A stretch of DNA of 64,000 nt from Desulfamplus sp964425195 (lineage in GTDB: Bacteria; Desulfobacterota; Desulfobacteria; Desulfobacterales; Desulfobacteraceae): contig CAYRLG010000022.1 in assembly GCA_964425195.1 (NCBI GenBank), positions 1 to 64,000 of the forward strand, written 5' to 3'. Under the pieces are notes generated by a model. It was not told the origin of the DNA and did no database searches. It worked only from the letters and a program-made list of their open reading frames with translations. The translations under genes were made by a program, and so were the position numbers. Positions 8,279 to 17,439 of this stretch are shown here, piece after piece; within the stretch, counting starts at the first letter, position 1, and each line of letters begins with the position of its first letter.

Positions 8279-9793
8279 TCATACTGTCTCTTTAAACTCT
8301 TCATCATAGGCTTCAAGGGCTTTTTTCATTATGGCTTCAATATCGGCTGTAATCTGTTTTTTGTCAGCAAGTGATGTTAATACTTCAGGGAATCTATTCT
8401 CGACAAATGCGTAAAGACCTTTTTCATATTTTGTCAAGGCAGTTTTTGGATATTTATCAAGATATCCTCTTGTTCCAGCATAAAGAATAAGAACTTCTTT
8501 TTCCATTGGAAGAGGTTGGAACTGAGGTTGTTTCAAGATTTCAACAAGTCTCTCACCACGAGTTAGCTGTCTTTGTGTAGCAGCATCAAGATCACTTCCA
8601 AATGCAGCAAATGCCTCAAGCTCACGATACTGAGCAAGATCAAGTCTCAATGTTCCAGCAACCTGTTTCATAGCTTTTACCTGAGCAGCACCACCCACGC
8701 GTGAAACTGAGAGACCAACATCGATAGCGGGTCTGATACCTGAGAAGAAAAGACCTTTGTCAAGATATATCTGACCATCAGTAATTGAGATAACGTTCGT
8801 AGGAATAAATGCAGAAACGTCACCCTCTTGAGTCTCGATAATTGGGAGCGCTGTTAAAGAGCCAGCACCAAGCTCATCAGATAGTTTTGCAGAACGCTCA
8901 AGCAAACGAGAGTGGTTGTAAAAAATATCTCCAGGGAAAGCCTCACGTCCTGGCGGGCGTCTGAGAAGCAGTGATACCTGACGGTAAGCAGCCGCCTGTT
9001 TTGAAAGGTCGTCATAAATAATAAGGGCATGTTCACCTTTATCACGGAAATATTCACCCATAGCACATCCAGCATAAGGTGCAAGATACTGCATAGCTGC
9101 AGGCTCACTTGCACTTGCAACAACAACAGTTGTATATTCCATTGCTCCATGCTCTTCAAGAGCAGCAACTACCTGTGCAACTGTTGATTTTTTCTGACCG
9201 CAAGCAACATAAATACATTTTACGTCAGTATTTTTCTGGGCAATAATAGCATCAACTGCGATAGCTGTCTTACCAATCTGACGGTCACCAATGATAAGCT
9301 CACGTTGACCTCTTCCAACTGGTGTCATACCATCAACAGCTTTAGACCCCGTATAGCAAGGCTCATGCACAGATTTTCTTGCAATAACACCAGGGGCAAC
9401 AAGCTCCATGTTCATAGTCTTTGTTGCATTAATTGGTCCCTTACCATCAATTGGCTCACCAGTAGTTGTAACAACGCGACCAAGAACTGCCTCTCCTACT
9501 GGAACAGATGCAATACGATCAGTTCTCTTTACAATATCGCCTTCCTTGATCTTTTTATCTTCGCCAAGAATAGCAATACCAACATTATCCTCTTCGAGGT
9601 TAAGGGCAAGACCTAAAATACCACCAGGGAACTCAACAAGTTCCATTGCCTTTACCTTCTCAAGCCCATAAACACGGGCAATACCATCACCCACAGAGAG
9701 GACCACACCAGTCTCGCTGAGTTCCACCTCTTTATCAAAATCTTTGATCTGCTCTTTTATAATCTGGCTTATCTCTTCAGCTCTTATTTCCAT
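8279..9793 (-). CDS. atpA: F1F0 ATP synthase alpha subunit
   Basis: Non-catalytic nucleotide-binding subunit of F1. The P-loop GDRQIGKT is at residues 169-176, and the ALIIYDDLSKQA Walker B region and the SVSRVGGAAQ signature follow. The 504-aa length is standard. Its ATG overlaps the atpH stop by one base (TAATG), which implies translational coupling. Confidence 0.98.
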   Translation of the reverse strand: MEIRAEEISQIIKEQIKDFDKEVELSETGVVLSVGDGIARVYGLEKVKAMELVEFPGGILGLALNLEEDNVGIAILGEDKKIKEGDIVKRTDRIASVPVGEAVLGRVVTTTGEPIDGKGPINATKTMNMELVAPGVIARKSVHEPCYTGSKAVDGMTPVGRGQRELIIGDRQIGKTAIAVDAIIAQKNTDVKCIYVACGQKKSTVAQVVAALEEHGAMEYTTVVVASASEPAAMQYLAPYAGCAMGEYFRDKGEHALIIYDDLSKQAAAYRQVSLLLRRPPGREAFPGDIFYNHSRLLERSAKLSDELGAGSLTALPIIETQEGDVSAFIPTNVISITDGQIYLDKGLFFSGIRPAIDVGLSVSRVGGAAQVKAMKQVAGTLRLDLAQYRELEAFAAFGSDLDAATQRQLTRGERLVEILKQPQFQPLPMEKEVLILYAGTRGYLDKYPKTALTKYEKGLYAFVENRFPEVLTSLADKKQITADIEAIMKKALEAYDEEFKETV

Positions 9794-10344
9794 TAGACAA
9801 TTTCACCCCTTTTTAATGATTCTCTCATATTGAACAGTTGAGTTTTTACGCTGCCGTCCAGCACAAGGTCTCCTATCTTTGTAATTATGCCACCGATAAG
9901 AGAGGGATCTTCCTCAACATCTAAAAGAATATCTTTACCAGTTCTCTTAGCAAGTCCTTGTCTTATCTTTTCAGTAGCCTCTGCAGACAACTGTGTCGCA
10001 GAAACAAGAGTTGCATGGACAACACCTTTTAACTCATCAGCAAGTTGTTTATAGAATTCACATATTTCACGCAAAAATCCAATACGTCCCTTATCAAACA
10101 ACAACATTATAAAGGACTTGATGATACGGGAAGAGTTAGTCTTTGCCAGAACAGCCTCAAGAACTCTTCTTCTATCGTTTTTATCAAACAGGGGATTTGT
10201 TATTGCCTTTTCAAGCTCTTCACTGTTATCAAAAAGTTCAATAAAAGTATTGAGTTCATAAGTGTACTGCTCTGCTTGACCATCCTCTCTACCAATAAGC
10301 ATCAACGCTTTGGCATAACGCCTTGCAACGGCTAAATTTTTCAT
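9793..10344 (-). CDS. atpH: F1F0 ATP synthase delta subunit
   Basis: Peripheral-stalk subunit that joins F1 to the b subunits. The 183-aa protein has the N-terminal helical bundle beginning AVARRYAKAL and the C-terminal conserved block DPSLIGGIITKIGDLVLDGS with SVKTQLFNM. It overlaps atpF by 4 bases (ATGA) and atpA by 1 base. Confidence 0.95.
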   Translation of the reverse strand: MKNLAVARRYAKALMLIGREDGQAEQYTYELNTFIELFDNSEELEKAITNPLFDKNDRRRVLEAVLAKTNSSRIIKSFIMLLFDKGRIGFLREICEFYKQLADELKGVVHATLVSATQLSAEATEKIRQGLAKRTGKDILLDVEEDPSLIGGIITKIGDLVLDGSVKTQLFNMRESLKRGEIV

Positions 10345-10940
10345 GATGCCACCACCTTATCCAGGTATTCATCGACTAATCGATCCTGATCATCAGAAGA
10401 GATTGACTCTTTAACAAGCAACTCTGCTTGTTTAAGTGCTTTTTCCGCAATCTCTTGCTGCAATTTAAACTTTGCAGATTTAAACTCCTGTTCAATATTG
10501 CGTTTAGCACTCTCTTCAAGTTTAGCAGCCTGAGCTTCAGCTTCAGCAAGAATTCTCTTTTTTGCATCTTCACCCTGTCGGATATAGTCTTGCACAATTC
10601 TTTCAGATTCTTTGGTTAAATCTGCAATTTTGTTCTCATACTCAGTAAGAGTTTTCTGTGCTTCTGCCTTTTTCTTCTCAAGATCAGAAAGTTGCTCTTG
10701 GATACCTTTTACACGTGATGAAAAAAACTGTGCAACAGGTTTTTTAGCAATATAGAAAAGAGCTCCGGCTAAAACAACAAAATTAAGAACCTTATAAGTG
10801 TCTGTTACCACCCAACCTTTAGGCGCAGCATCATGCCCCCCAGATGCTGCCAAAGCAACACCTACAAATGCAAAAAATATGGCAGAAACGGCCGGAAGAG
10901 TTGTTTTGCAAAGGTTTTTAACTATTCTTGCAATCTTCAT
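10341..10940 (-). CDS. atpF: F1F0 ATP synthase b subunit
   Basis: Peripheral-stalk subunit with its N-terminus in the membrane. It has a hydrophobic signal-like segment (about residues 10-33), then GGHDAAPKGW and a second hydrophobic helix (about 50-62), followed by a long charged helix to residue about 170. The doubled hydrophobic N-terminus is typical of deltaproteobacterial AtpF. The ATG at 10940 overlaps the preceding stop as TGATG and is preferred over a GTG two codons upstream. Confidence 0.93.
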   Translation of the reverse strand: MKIARIVKNLCKTTLPAVSAIFFAFVGVALAASGGHDAAPKGWVVTDTYKVLNFVVLAGALFYIAKKPVAQFFSSRVKGIQEQLSDLEKKKAEAQKTLTEYENKIADLTKESERIVQDYIRQGEDAKKRILAEAEAQAAKLEESAKRNIEQEFKSAKFKLQQEIAEKALKQAELLVKESISSDDQDRLVDEYLDKVVAS

Positions 10941-11365
10941 CAGCACGCCCTCCCAAGTATTTTTTCGCTAATTGCTTTAGCAAAAGTATCAATCTCTTTT
11001 TCCAGTGCAAGTCGAGCCTTTTCAGTCTCTTCAGCTACCTGATTACGAATTGCCGCAAGGTTTGCCTGAGCCTTTTTGTTGATTCTTTCAAGTATCTCTT
11101 TCTCTTCTTCGGATGCCTGTTCTACAAAAGTCTCTTTCTGTTTGAGACCTTCTGCTCTGGCACGTTTAACACCTTCCTTATAGGCATTGTCCTTCTCAGA
11201 AGCCTTGGATGAAAGAGATTCGACCCCTTTCTCAAGACTATTAATCTTCTCCTTACGTTCAAGGAGAATTTTACGGACAGGTTTAAACAGAACCAAATTT
11301 AGGGCATAAAGGAGAAAAAGGAAATTGATGATCTGAATAAACAGCGACCCATCAACACTAACCAT
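10940..11365 (-). CDS. F1F0 ATP synthase b' subunit
   Basis: Second b-type peripheral-stalk subunit, 141 aa. One N-terminal membrane helix (about residues 5-24, FIQIINFLFLLYALNLVLF) is followed by LFKPVRKIL and a long amphipathic helix ending ISEKILGRAC. A pair of different b subunits (b and b') at the head of the F1 operon is common in Deltaproteobacteria. It is the first gene of the operon and is coupled to atpF by a one-base stop-start overlap. Confidence 0.9.
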   Translation of the reverse strand: MVSVDGSLFIQIINFLFLLYALNLVLFKPVRKILLERKEKINSLEKGVESLSSKASEKDNAYKEGVKRARAEGLKQKETFVEQASEEEKEILERINKKAQANLAAIRNQVAEETEKARLALEKEIDTFAKAISEKILGRAC

Positions 11366-11448
11366 AGATTTCCCTCCGCCAGTTAATAATTAATATTACA
11401 ATAAACACACTATTCAATGTACCAGACCATTTTCATGGACATGGCTTA

Positions 11449-11477
11449 AATACATACTATTTACAAAAATTATTCAA
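11449..11477 (-). promoter_or_regulatory. Possible promoter of the atp operon
   Basis: On the minus strand TTGAAT (11477-11472), a 17-base spacer and TGTATT (11454-11449) resemble a sigma-70 promoter. The start would lie near 11442, giving a leader of about 77 bases. The matches are moderate. Confidence 0.35.
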
Positions 11478-11575
11478 CCCGTTGATATTTATTGCTTAAC
11501 CAGACAAAATAGGTAAAACAGGCAAAATTCAAAAAAATTGAGTATCACCAAGATGCTTTTTTGTCAACATGCAAA

Positions 11576-12685
11576 TCACACAATAACAAATCTTCTCATA
11601 CTTATATTAAGCAATACTCCAATTCCAATCATGTTTGTTATAACAGAAGAGCCACCATAACTTATAAGTGGGAGAGGCACACCAACAACCGGCATTAATC
11701 CCATCACCATAGCAATATTAATGAAAATCTGCCAGAAAATCATGATAGTTACACCAAAAGCAAGGATCGATCCAAACATGTCTCGGCAGCAATAGGCAAT
11801 GTTAAGCCCCCATAAAAGAAGCATAAAGTAGAGAAATAGAAGAACACAACATCCAATAAGTCCCCACTCTTCTGCTAAAACAGATAATATAAAGTCAGTA
11901 TGCTGTTCAGGAAGAAAAGCAAGAGCATTTTGAGTACCTTTTAGAAAACCTTTACCAGATAGCAACCCTGAACCAATGGCAATTTTCGACTGTATAATGT
12001 GATAACCAGCACCTAAGGGATCTCTATCAGGATTAATAAAAGTCAATACTCTTCCTTTTTGATAATCCTTTAAAACAAATATCCATGCAAGTGGAATAGC
12101 TAAAATAGCGATAACAGCACAAGATAAAAACACACTTTTTTTTACCTTTACAAACAGTGTCATTGATGTTGCAATAAAAAGAAGTAGAAGAGCTGTACCA
12201 AGGTCTGGCTGGAGCATTATCAATGCAAATGGTAAAAAAAGAAGCAGAGCAGGTTTTATAAGAGATTTAAAAGGCAGTCCAGATTCGGAAATAGTAGCTG
12301 AATAAACTGAAGCAAGTACAAAAATAAGTGAAAGTTTCATCAGTTCTGAAGGCTGCATTGTAAAAGGACCCAAAGCAAGCCAACGCCGAGCACCTGCAAC
12401 ATATTTCCCAAAAAGCAACACGGCAACCAAAAGAGTAATACAAATTAGATATGCAATAAAACTTCCCCTGTCAAATAATTTATATGGAATAAAAAGAGAA
12501 AATAAAACAACAGTAAAGCTACCTAAAATCCAGATGATCTGTTTTTTAAATAGCAGATGCATTGCTCCACCAGGATCTCCTGCATTAACAGCACTGTAAA
12601 GCACACCTAAACCAACAATACCAATAAGGAGAGTTATAAAGAGCAATCCCCAATCAAAATTTTCAATAAGCCGTCTATCAAACAC
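11576..12685 (-). CDS. rodA: Rod-shape peptidoglycan polymerase RodA
   Basis: SEDS-family glycosyltransferase that polymerises lipid II for lateral wall growth together with the transpeptidase PBP2. The 369-aa protein has about ten hydrophobic helices and the family hallmarks ARRWLALGPFTMQPSELMKL, the LQPDLGTA segment carrying the essential aspartate, and the C-terminal LPLISYGGSS. It follows mrdA by 44 bases as the last gene of the mre cluster. Confidence 0.96.
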   Translation of the reverse strand: MFDRRLIENFDWGLLFITLLIGIVGLGVLYSAVNAGDPGGAMHLLFKKQIIWILGSFTVVLFSLFIPYKLFDRGSFIAYLICITLLVAVLLFGKYVAGARRWLALGPFTMQPSELMKLSLIFVLASVYSATISESGLPFKSLIKPALLLFLPFALIMLQPDLGTALLLLFIATSMTLFVKVKKSVFLSCAVIAILAIPLAWIFVLKDYQKGRVLTFINPDRDPLGAGYHIIQSKIAIGSGLLSGKGFLKGTQNALAFLPEQHTDFILSVLAEEWGLIGCCVLLFLYFMLLLWGLNIAYCCRDMFGSILAFGVTIMIFWQIFINIAMVMGLMPVVGVPLPLISYGGSSVITNMIGIGVLLNISMRRFVIV

Positions 12686-12729
12686 AGAGAAACATCCAAA
12701 AACTTAAGTTAATATTACTATTCTACCAA

Positions 12730-14568
12730 TCATTTACTAATGCTTGGAAGCATTCCCTTAATTTCCAACCATGTTCGTACAATTTCACTTGCAACGGGTG
12801 CTGCTGCTGTTGAGCCATGTTCCCCATGTTCAATAATGATGGAAACAGCAATAACAGGATTCTGAGCAGGAGCATAACAGACAAACCAGGCGTGATCTCT
12901 TAAATGGCGGGCAAATTTACGCTTGCTATCTCTATCACTCTTTTTGAGTGTAAAAACTTGAGCGGTACCTGTTTTTCCTGCAATATCAACTCCTTCTATA
13001 CGAATCCGCCTGGCTGTACCTCCCTCACTTTCAACAACGTTCAAAAGTCCTTCTTGTACCAAATTTAGAGTATGCTTGCTGGCAGGAAGTCCACCTAATA
13101 TCTCAGGTTTTAAAACGTTTTGAGTATCTATAGACTCATTGTAATCTTGAATCGATTTTAATATTCTTGGACGGTAGATAGTCCCACTATTTCCTACAGC
13201 AGCAAATACAACAGCCATCTGTAGAGGAGTAGCTAAATTAAATCCCTGACCAATAGCTATTGAAAGAGTCTCTCCTCCTTGCCACGGAATACCAAAACGC
13301 CTCTTTTTCCATTCTGATGTTGGCACAAGTCCGGGGCGTTCGTTTGCAAGCTCAATACGGGTAAGTTTGCCAAGTCCACAACCATTAGCATACTTTGCGA
13401 TTGTATCAACTCCGAGCGATTCGCCAACACGATAGAAAAACACATCACAAGATGCCTCAAGAGCCTTTACAGTATTAACTCTGCCATGTCCACTTTTTTT
13501 CCAACACCTATATTCTCTATTTCCATACTTATAATAGCCGGGACAAAAATGTGTTGTATTTATATCAATTAGCCCCTCTTCAAGAGCAGCAATTGCAGTT
13601 ATAACTTTATATGTAGATGCAGGTGGATACTCTCCTTGAATAGCCTTGTTTGACATTGGTTTATCAGGGTTTGAGATAAGAGCATTCCATTTGTCGTTTG
13701 ATATTCCCCCAATAAAATCATTTAGATCAAATGAAGGGGAACTAACCATAGCCAATATATCTCCATTTGATGGATCAATAGCCACAACAGCCCCGGTTTG
13801 CTCTTCCATTAACAACTCTGCTTTTTGTTGAAGGGTTGAGTCAATCGTTAAAAGAACATTCTTTCCAGGAATAGGATCAACAGTGGTGATAACGCGTACC
13901 AATCTACCACTGGCATCAACCTCAATCTGTCTGCCTCCACGTTTTCCACGAAGAATATCTTCAAATGCTTTTTCAGCACCATATCTACCAATTGAGTCTC
14001 CTGATTTTACATCAGGGTAGGTATTATTCTCAACCTCCTGCGAATTTATCTCCCCAAGATACCCGATTACATGAGCTGCGCTCTTTTTATAGATATATTT
14101 TCTCATAGGTTCCACATCTACTTTAACGCCGGGAAGATCAAAACCATGTGCCTCCACTACAGCAAGCTGCTCTCTTGTAATATTTCTTTTTAACAATAGA
14201 GGCTTATAGATAGAAAGCTTTTTACCCGTATCAACACGCTCCATAAGCTCTTCAACAGGTATTGAGGTAAAATCTGCAAGTTTTTCTATAGTCTCATCAA
14301 TTGGATTTGCATCTTGCGGTATAATCTTTAAATCAAAAGATGGTATGTTATCAACCAGCAGAACTCCATTTCTATCATAAATCAATCCTCTTGGGGCTGG
14401 GACACTCTGAAGTCTAATACAGTTGTTATCTGAAAGTCTCCGATACTCATCTCCTTCAACAACTTGTAAATAGACAAATCTTAGAAGAAGTAGAGAAAAT
14501 GCAGCCATAATTATCACGGCCGCATTCATAAGCCTTTTTTTAATCCACTCTCTTTCAGGAGCTTTCAT
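12730..14568 (-). CDS. mrdA: Penicillin-binding protein 2 (elongasome transpeptidase)
   Basis: Class B PBP that cross-links peptidoglycan in the elongation complex, anchored in the inner membrane with its catalytic domain in the periplasm. One membrane helix (about residues 12-34) is followed by the non-catalytic pedestal with PAPRGLIYDRNG near 58-68. The transpeptidase motifs are S318-T-Y-K321, S373-C-D375 and K532-T-G534. The 612-aa length is normal. Its ATG overlaps the mreD stop by 4 bases, and rodA, its SEDS partner, follows. Confidence 0.97.
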   Translation of the reverse strand: MKAPEREWIKKRLMNAAVIIMAAFSLLLLRFVYLQVVEGDEYRRLSDNNCIRLQSVPAPRGLIYDRNGVLLVDNIPSFDLKIIPQDANPIDETIEKLADFTSIPVEELMERVDTGKKLSIYKPLLLKRNITREQLAVVEAHGFDLPGVKVDVEPMRKYIYKKSAAHVIGYLGEINSQEVENNTYPDVKSGDSIGRYGAEKAFEDILRGKRGGRQIEVDASGRLVRVITTVDPIPGKNVLLTIDSTLQQKAELLMEEQTGAVVAIDPSNGDILAMVSSPSFDLNDFIGGISNDKWNALISNPDKPMSNKAIQGEYPPASTYKVITAIAALEEGLIDINTTHFCPGYYKYGNREYRCWKKSGHGRVNTVKALEASCDVFFYRVGESLGVDTIAKYANGCGLGKLTRIELANERPGLVPTSEWKKRRFGIPWQGGETLSIAIGQGFNLATPLQMAVVFAAVGNSGTIYRPRILKSIQDYNESIDTQNVLKPEILGGLPASKHTLNLVQEGLLNVVESEGGTARRIRIEGVDIAGKTGTAQVFTLKKSDRDSKRKFARHLRDHAWFVCYAPAQNPVIAVSIIIEHGEHGSTAAAPVASEIVRTWLEIKGMLPSISK

Positions 14569-15074
14569 ACCAAACCTTTTAAATCTAATTTATCACATAT
14601 ACCATGTAAAGTATGAATAACTACAAAGCAGATTGGAATTAAAAAAAAAGCCAATAGACCCTGCTTTCCTGCATCAACTATATCTTGTACTGAAATAGCG
14701 TCTCCTCCATATCTAACAAAAAATGAGAAAAATAGAAATCCATTTGCCATTAGAACAGAAAAAGCACTTATACAGGGGACAAAAATAATATTACCTCGAT
14801 GTATAAACCTTTTAAGAAATTGTACCAGTATAAAAATCCATATATAACTGATAGTATAAAGTCCTAAAGGGGCATCAGAAATAGAGTCCATACACCAGCC
14901 AAGAATAACTATTACAACCACCATAGCAGAATAGGAATACATCAAAGATAAAAACAGGATAACTATGAGCAGCAGATCAAAACAGTTAGAAAACAGTGGG
15001 ATATATGGAAGAATAGATGTTTGAATTACAATAATGCTAAGGGATAAAAAAGCGTGAAAAAAAAATTTTATCAT
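14565..15074 (-). CDS. mreD: Rod shape-determining protein MreD
   Basis: Small integral membrane component of the rod complex. The 169-aa protein has about five hydrophobic helices and few charged residues. It includes the segment CMDSISDAPLGLYTISYIW, which matches the conserved D-x-x-x-G-x-x-G-x-x-x pattern of MreD. The sequence is otherwise weakly conserved, and the call rests on this motif and on its place between mreC and mrdA. Confidence 0.9.
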   Translation of the reverse strand: MIKFFFHAFLSLSIIVIQTSILPYIPLFSNCFDLLLIVILFLSLMYSYSAMVVVIVILGWCMDSISDAPLGLYTISYIWIFILVQFLKRFIHRGNIIFVPCISAFSVLMANGFLFFSFFVRYGGDAISVQDIVDAGKQGLLAFFLIPICFVVIHTLHGICDKLDLKGLV

Positions 15075-15080
15075 TGATTA

Positions 15081-16166
15081 TCACTGGTTCTCTCTTTTCA
15101 GGGGTTCTTCTGACTCCTCTTCCTTTTTTAAGCTATTTTTCTGCCCAGATGAGGCATTTTTAGTAGATTTTTTAATTGTTCTGGGCAAATTATGGTTTTG
15201 TTGAAGAGTTATGCTATCTTGCTTATAAGATATTTTTGTAACTTTATCTTTTTTTTCATTTTTAAGTTCAGAGATACTACTGTCATCTTCAGCTCGTTCA
15301 GAAGTTCTGTCTTTATCATTTTCTATGGCATAAAAGTTGTTGTTACTTAGAAAATTAACTGGAGTGCTAACTACAAGTACCTCTTCCAACTTATCAAAAT
15401 CGACAAATGTTTTAATAGAAATCACCTGAAAAAGATCAGAGTTATCTTTTTTGATCTCAAAAACTTCTCCAATACGTAACCCTTTTGGGAAAACCTGATC
15501 TAGACCAGACGAAATTATAACATCTCCTTTAGAAACATCATCTTTTCTTAAAGAATACTTAAACAGACACTCATCTGTGTTATTACCTTGAACAATTCCT
15601 CTGGCTCTTGAGCTTTGTACAAGGGCATCTACAGCACTATTGCGATCTGTTATTAAAAGTACTCTGGAAAACCGTTCTGAAACTTCTATAATTTGACCAA
15701 CTATACCCTCTGAAACAAGCACTGGCAACCCTTTAACAACCCCGACAGACGCTCCTTTATTAATCATAAGGGTTTTAAACCATGGTGATGGGTCTCTTCC
15801 AATCACTTTAGCTGCAATAAAAGCATCATCAGCACCATTGTTTAGATCAAGCAAGCGTCTCATACGACCATTTTCAAGCTCAATCTCCTTACACTGGGTT
15901 TGGTCAGCCATTGCAAGTGCAAGCTCTCTTTTTAGTTGCATATTTTCTTCAACCGCAGAGACATTTGAAAAATAGACACTCCATATATCTGCACACCAGT
16001 TAAAAGAAGCTGAAGCCAACATTTGAAATGGAGAAATAATAGAGATAGCAATTTGCTCAACACTATTTTCCGACAGAGCATTTCGACTGCTTACGGTTAA
16101 TATTGTAAAAGATGTTGCTATAAAAATGACAATGCCTACGAGAAAAGCAGTTTTTTTTGAGAACAT
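15081..16166 (-). CDS. mreC: Rod shape-determining protein MreC
   Basis: Periplasmic scaffold of the elongasome. It has one N-terminal membrane helix (about residues 7-25), a coiled coil (about 75-105) and a beta-rich core with AKVIGRDPSPWFKTLMINKG and GLPVLVSEGIVGQI. The family usually ends near residue 280. Here about 75 more residues form a charged, Ser/Lys/Asn-rich tail with no predicted fold. It lies 4 bases after mreB. Confidence 0.95.
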   Translation of the reverse strand: MFSKKTAFLVGIVIFIATSFTILTVSSRNALSENSVEQIAISIISPFQMLASASFNWCADIWSVYFSNVSAVEENMQLKRELALAMADQTQCKEIELENGRMRRLLDLNNGADDAFIAAKVIGRDPSPWFKTLMINKGASVGVVKGLPVLVSEGIVGQIIEVSERFSRVLLITDRNSAVDALVQSSRARGIVQGNNTDECLFKYSLRKDDVSKGDVIISSGLDQVFPKGLRIGEVFEIKKDNSDLFQVISIKTFVDFDKLEEVLVVSTPVNFLSNNNFYAIENDKDRTSERAEDDSSISELKNEKKDKVTKISYKQDSITLQQNHNLPRTIKKSTKNASSGQKNSLKKEEESEEPLKRENQ

Positions 16167-16170
16167 TGAA

Positions 16171-17217
16171 TTAAGTAATCACCACTTCTCTTAAAATATC
16201 CATAGCATCTAATGCTTTACCACAACCAAGTGCCACTGTAGAAAGGGGATCTTCTGCAATAATAATTGGAAGACCAGTCTTCTCTCTTAAAAGTTTATCT
16301 AAATTTTTCAAAAGAGCTCCGCCACCGGTTAGTACAATACCGTTATCAACAATATCTGCGGCAAGCTCTGGCGGTGTCTGCTCCAACACAATTTTAACAG
16401 TCTCTACAATAGCTTCAATCTGTTCGGAAATAGCGATACATATCTCTTCAGAATCAATCTCCAATATTTTGGGAACTCCAGAGACTAAATCTCTCCCTTT
16501 GATCTCAATTGTCTCTACCATATCTTCATCAGGGTAGGCATTACCAATGGTCGTTTTGATGATTTCTGAGGTTCTCTCACCTATAAGAAGATTGTACTTT
16601 CTTTTGATATGCTGTGATATTGCCATATCCATCTTATCGCCTGCCACACGTATAGATCTACTTGTTACAATACCAGCAAGTGATATAACGGCAACCTCTG
16701 TTGTTCCTCCTCCAATATCAACAACCATATTGCAAGTTGCCTCTGTGACAGGAAGACCAGCGCCAATAGCAGCAGCCATTGGCTCTTCAATCAAGAAAAC
16801 CTCCCTTGCCCCTGCAAGCTCTGCTGATTCTCTAACTGCCCGTTTCTCTACCTGTGTAATACCAGAAGGAACAGCAATTACAATTCTTGGTCTTACAAGT
16901 GTCCTACGGTTATTATGCACTTTTCTTATAAAGTGCTTTAACATCGCTTCTGTAACTTCAAAATCAGCAATAACACCATCTCGCATTGGACGTATTGCAA
17001 TAATGTTACCCGGAGTTCTTCCAAGCATCTTTTTTGCTTCAATACCAACAGCAAGTACTCTATTTTTTGCTCTTTTATCTGTTCTAACCGCAACTACAGA
17101 TGGTTCACTTAGAACTATTCCCTTACCTTTGACATACACAAGTGTATTGGCAGTTCCAAGATCAAGTGCCAAATCGCTTGAGAATATACCAAGAAGAGAG
17201 TCCAATATAAGGTTCAT
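16171..17217 (-). CDS. mreB: Actin-like rod shape protein MreB
   Basis: Cytoplasmic actin homologue that orients cell wall synthesis. The 348-aa protein carries phosphate-binding loop 1 (DLGTANTLVY, about 19-28), loop 2 (DIGGGTTEVAV) and the adenosine motif GGGALL near 297-302. The N-terminal amphipathic segment MNLILDSLLGIF fits membrane association. It is the first gene of the five-gene mre cluster. A 247-aa open frame on the opposite strand is only a shadow of this GC-richer gene. Confidence 0.98.
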   Translation of the reverse strand: MNLILDSLLGIFSSDLALDLGTANTLVYVKGKGIVLSEPSVVAVRTDKRAKNRVLAVGIEAKKMLGRTPGNIIAIRPMRDGVIADFEVTEAMLKHFIRKVHNNRRTLVRPRIVIAVPSGITQVEKRAVRESAELAGAREVFLIEEPMAAAIGAGLPVTEATCNMVVDIGGGTTEVAVISLAGIVTSRSIRVAGDKMDMAISQHIKRKYNLLIGERTSEIIKTTIGNAYPDEDMVETIEIKGRDLVSGVPKILEIDSEEICIAISEQIEAIVETVKIVLEQTPPELAADIVDNGIVLTGGGALLKNLDKLLREKTGLPIIIAEDPLSTVALGCGKALDAMDILREVVIT

Positions 17218-17439
17218 ATTACCCCTTCCAATGAAATATATAATATACTTAAAATCATATAAAAACTTTTTTAAAAACTTAAGAACTTGACAAATAAAAC
17301 CTAAATGTAAAAAGCCATGCCATAATATTTAGAAGCCTTCTGCTAACAGAAAAGCAACTTTTTTACAAGAACAAAAAATATAGATTGGATAAGCTAAACT
17401 TGAGGTACAATTCAAAACATATTAATATCATTGTAAATA

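Noticed and set aside
8854..9168. 104-codon frame on the same strand inside atpA
   Set aside because: It is the +1/-1 frame shadow of atpA, which is intact and full length.
11539..11567. Promoter for the atp operon at minus-strand TTGACA 11567-11562
   Set aside because: The element at the right distance (TACTCA) is a poor -10; the TTGAAT/TGTATT pair closer to the gene fits better.
16547..17290. 247-codon open frame opposite mreB
   Set aside because: It is a shadow of mreB codon usage: low-complexity Ser/Ile/Pro composition, no family motif and no ribosome site that fits a gene.
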